Shown piece by piece: positions 61,132 to 64,000 of a DNA stretch of 64,000 bases (positions within the stretch are counted from its first letter, which is position 1; every line of letters begins with the position of its first letter). The stretch spans positions 27,102,988-27,166,987 of the forward strand of contig CM060465.1 of NCBI GenBank assembly GCA_030544235.1. Direction: 5' to 3'. The notes below the pieces were generated by a model. The model had not been told where the DNA came from. It searched no databases and was given only the letters and a program-made list of their open reading frames with translations. A program made the translations under genes and the position numbers. The stretch is from Lepturacanthus savala (Eukaryota; Chordata; Actinopteri; Scombriformes; Trichiuridae).

Positions 61132-61168
61132 ACAATTCCACATCTCATAACGTGAGATGTGGAATTGT
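61132..61168. repeat. Perfect 16-bp inverted repeat, 5-nt loop
   Basis: acaattccacatctca (61132-61147) and tgagatgtggaattgt (61153-61168) are exact reverse complements around taacg. Confidence 0.9.
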
Positions 61169-63734
61169 TCAGCGTAATTCATAGGCTACTGGGCTCATTG
61201 CCCTGTGCAAATGCAATCATTTTATAAATGGGGCATAAACATAATCCAGTGTTTTGCAGAATCCTCCAATAATAACACTCTTTCTGTGCATCGGTGTTCT
61301 GTGTGGCCATAGTGTTGTGTATTTAAAGGACTGCAATTATTGGTTATACTTAAATATCAGGGAATTATTTTTTTTTTCAAATTTTGCAAGAAAATAAATT
61401 ACATTTTCCAAAATGATAATGAAACTCTTACGCATTATGGAGACAGACATGCCACTGAGTCTCCATCTCAGCTCAGTGGTGCGACAGAGAAACTCTGTAG
61501 TGTAGAAAAGCTTGGTGAGTAGGTGTATTGTTTAACACAGTATTACAGTAAATTCTATCGGTGCAATATAATATTCCTGTGATTTATAGGGTTAAAACAT
61601 TACTGATTCAGCCTTTAAACATTTTTACTCATAAAAAGTATGAGTTCATTTCACACAGCATGTTTAAATGATTTGCCCCTGTTCTGTTGAAAGGAAAATG
61701 AAAGCGCTGTGTGTTCATTATTGATAAAGCACATTATTAACTGCATAATTCACAAAGCACATGGTAAGATCATGCGGATAAATCTTTCATTGTTTGTTAC
61801 TGGGGTGTAGCCTACATAACAGAGCAGTGAAAAAGGCCTGGGAGCCCAAACGTCATCTAAATAAAAGAGCGATGCATCTGGAGTGTGCAAAACTTTGTTT
61901 CCAGTCTCCAGTCTTCCGGTGATCAGCACCTCGCCGCGACCCTCTGTGATTGTTACTTTTTTATTAGATAAATCTTTCATTAATATGTCCCAATATGTGC
62001 TGCTAGCAGAGCTGGCTGCGCTCCCGTCAGCCTACATGCCGGACGCCCCCGGGAGCTTTTCACTGGAAGTGTTGAAGCAGAAATTACCTCTTCGCCCAAA
62101 ACACGGGGGTTTCAAGGTTTCCTTAATGAACGATGTGTGCGTTGCTCTGATGATGAGGGGTTGGAAGGAGGCGCTGTGGCCATCTGCTGGGGACGGCCGG
62201 TGTCAGATCTCCAGCCAGCGGTGATTTATCTCAACCTTGTTTTTACTCTCCTGCGAGGGTCAAGGGCTGCAACTTTACAACACAATTATTGGAATGGAAA
62301 ACATAAGTGGTCCTCGCAGAGCAGTTTTTACTTTACCTGTTAACAGGTTAATCACAGGTTGATGTAATATCATTTAAAATAATACGTTCTGAAAGTTAAA
62401 CACGCAAAAAGATCTGATTAGAGCTGCAACATGATTGGAAGAAATCATGTGTGTTTTAACTGCTGAATATCAGCCAGGGATTCATATGTTAATCATAAGT
62501 GGACAAAAAATTACTAATCGGCTATTATCTATGTGCAAATTATTCACATATGCCTTTAAAAAAACTTAAATCATTAACATTTATAATCTGAATTTGTTAG
62601 TACTTTGCAAATTTATCTATGTAATAGAAAAACACAACTTTAATGAACCTTGCTTACAAATCCCAACACAGACTTAAAGCAATACACACACTGCACCAAC
62701 TAAATCCATAAATATATTTATTCAAAGAAGTCAAAAAAATCCACAGGTTAGGCGTCTTAAGTTCATTTTTTATTTATTGTTAACTCTCCCGCTGTTTGAG
62801 ACAGTGGACTCTAGCCAAAATGTTTTAAACACGTTTGATTTTTTCATGCTGAGTTTGGTGTAGCTCATCCAGTGTGACGCCGCCTGACTGAAATCTGACA
62901 GTGATCCTGACAGCTGCCAGTGAGATTTTGACTTAGAGGCAATAAAAAAACAAGTACGCGGATGTCCTGACAGAGACCCTCCATACATCCTTTAATGGCA
63001 AGGAAAGTATTCCATCGTATTAATATGACCCAGATATAGCCCCTATTACCTAGTTATTACTTTAATTGAATCACATTGTATTATTAATTGTTACCGCTTT
63101 ATTTTAAAACTATTACCCCACTACTGTTTTTTATCTATCAGGGCTCTGAACAGCCAAGGTGAGTTTCCAGACCTCAGAAATCAATTCAAAATGTTTCTCA
63201 AAGCTGCAGAGAAGCTGTGGAGTCTTTGCCGAATCTCTAAAATTAATCTTTCTTCTCATTACTAAAAAAAAAAAAAAAAAGCAATCTTTTGAACAAGGTT
63301 ATTAAGGCAAGATGGGAGTTTTTTGGAGTTGTTTTTAGCTCCTGCGGCTGTGTTTATGTGACAGTGGAAGAAATGCTGCCAAACAGCTCAGCTTATAGCT
63401 TCATATACTCTCTGGATGTTGTTTCCCTCTAGCTCAGTGCCAAGATAAATCACCCTCTTCTGGACTTTGAATAGGTTTGAATTAGCCTCTTCTAAAACCT
63501 TACAGTGTAGTTTTAAACATTTATCGACAACAGCAGCCCGGCTCTGCGAGTAGATTGGTCTGGTGATGAATTCAGGGCATTTTCACCACAGGACAGCAAC
63601 TGTTACATTCCAGCTCCATGTCCGCACACTGTTTCTCATCAAGTTTTCCGCATTAAGGGGAGACTGATGGATCTATTTTCTGTTTGCATCGCCTTCTTGG
63701 GAGGGACTATCTATCCGGAATGAAAGCTGTTTCC

Positions 63735-63821
63735 CACAGCTCAGTGGTTGGCACTATTGCCTCACAAACAAATTTGAGTTCAAATCCTGGTCATCCCAAG
63801 CTCTTGTGGCATTTCCTCCAT
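63735..63821 (+). repeat. Degenerate SINE head (V-SINE type)
   Basis: A-box-like cagctcagtgg (63737-63747, one mismatch), ttggcactattgcctcacaa, then a B-box-like agttcaaatcc (63777-63787, one mismatch) and ctcttgtggcatttcctcc. The order parallels the head of the V-SINE-like copies at 6680-7034 and 43589-43946, but in + orientation and strongly decayed. Confidence 0.5.
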
Positions 63822-64000
63822 CCTTTTTAACTTTCCTTCTTCCTTTCATCAAAGACACATGTAAGGGTTAATACTCCTGCCACTGCTCCTAGTGTATAGA
63901 ATGTCTCTAATGTAGAGAATAAATACTTTATCGATAAAGCATAAAGTAAATGCATTTCTCACTCTGTAGGAAGGACTGATTTGACTGTTCAGCCTCCAGA

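Larger units (their letters stand above)
56621..63734. other. Intronic stretch to near window end
   Basis: No recognisable exon. Contents include CT-rich sequence (57650-57700), decayed repeat-like text with gacgaaaacatattcatcaa (58015-58160), a C9 run (59921-59929), a repeat-poor block at 60160-60640, hairpins at 60883-60907 and 61132-61168, a 15-bp direct repeat pair (61777 / 61967), and an A17 run (63264-63280). The 113-codon frame at 61883-62224 has no recognisable relative. Confidence 0.5.
9308..64000 (+). other. immp2l: immp2l intron after coding exon 2 (incomplete)
   Basis: Donor gtgagt at 9308 opens an intron with no recognisable acceptor plus immp2l exon before the window ends, so it is at least 54.7 kb. 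The next exon should resemble SPKNPEQKIIKRVIALEGD; I scanned for codings of it without success. Repeats, a pseudogene and hairpins inside it are listed separately. Confidence 0.75.

Noticed and set aside
61883..62224. 113-codon frame with protein-like stretches
   Set aside because: No family recognised. The first part overlaps the segment between 15-bp direct repeats; no donor/acceptor pair could be assigned.
62770..62988. 72-codon minus-strand frame
   Set aside because: Serine-rich chance frame without domain or splice support.
9308..64000. lrrn3 nested in the intron
   Set aside because: It would appear as a roughly 700-codon uninterrupted frame; none longer than 146 codons exists on either strand.

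Overview
The window looks like nuclear DNA of a teleost fish, probably a spiny-rayed (percomorph) one. It is almost entirely non-coding. The only active gene I can support is the 5' part of immp2l (inner mitochondrial membrane peptidase subunit 2) on the + strand. Two coding exons are visible: 2072-2200, which carries the start codon and the catalytic-serine motif, and 9204-9307. They fit the vertebrate protein closely, with consensus splice sites and compatible phases. No later exon was found, so the last ~54.7 kb reads as one unfinished intron. This agrees with the very large introns known for IMMP2L in vertebrates. The lrrn3 gene, nested in an IMMP2L intron in many vertebrates, is not in this window: no long leucine-rich-repeat reading frame is present.

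Layout. 1-2068: upstream region with a tRNA-derived SINE and a short CCG-rich stretch that may be near the promoter. 2201-9203: first visible intron (7.0 kb), with an AT-rich dispersed repeat family, a V-SINE-like element with a 10-bp target duplication, and a TG microsatellite running into the acceptor of the second exon. 9308-64000: giant intron. It holds two further SINE types, a MITE-like element, a LINE ORF2 fragment folded back on itself, a decayed TRIM/finTRIM coiled-coil pseudogene, several diverged dispersed or tandem repeats, microsatellites, and a number of near-perfect hairpins. Between them lie repeat-poor stretches, notably 27.9-33.2 kb and parts of 39.5, 41.5, 46.5, 48.0, 54.0 and 60.2 kb. 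Their composition resembles conserved non-coding (enhancer-type) DNA, but this cannot be shown from one sequence.

Teleost origin is inferred from the finTRIM-type pseudogene, the fish-type SINE, V-SINE and MITE repeats, and the compact but CA/TG- and AT-microsatellite-rich intronic sequence. No CRISPR array, bacterial operon, functional RNA gene or intact mobile element was found. The observations most worth testing are the hairpins (42.1, 51.7 and 35.8 kb), the TG-repeat acceptor of the second exon, an exon-like minus-strand segment at 52.1-52.35 kb, the TRIM pseudogene, and the repeat-poor regulatory candidates.
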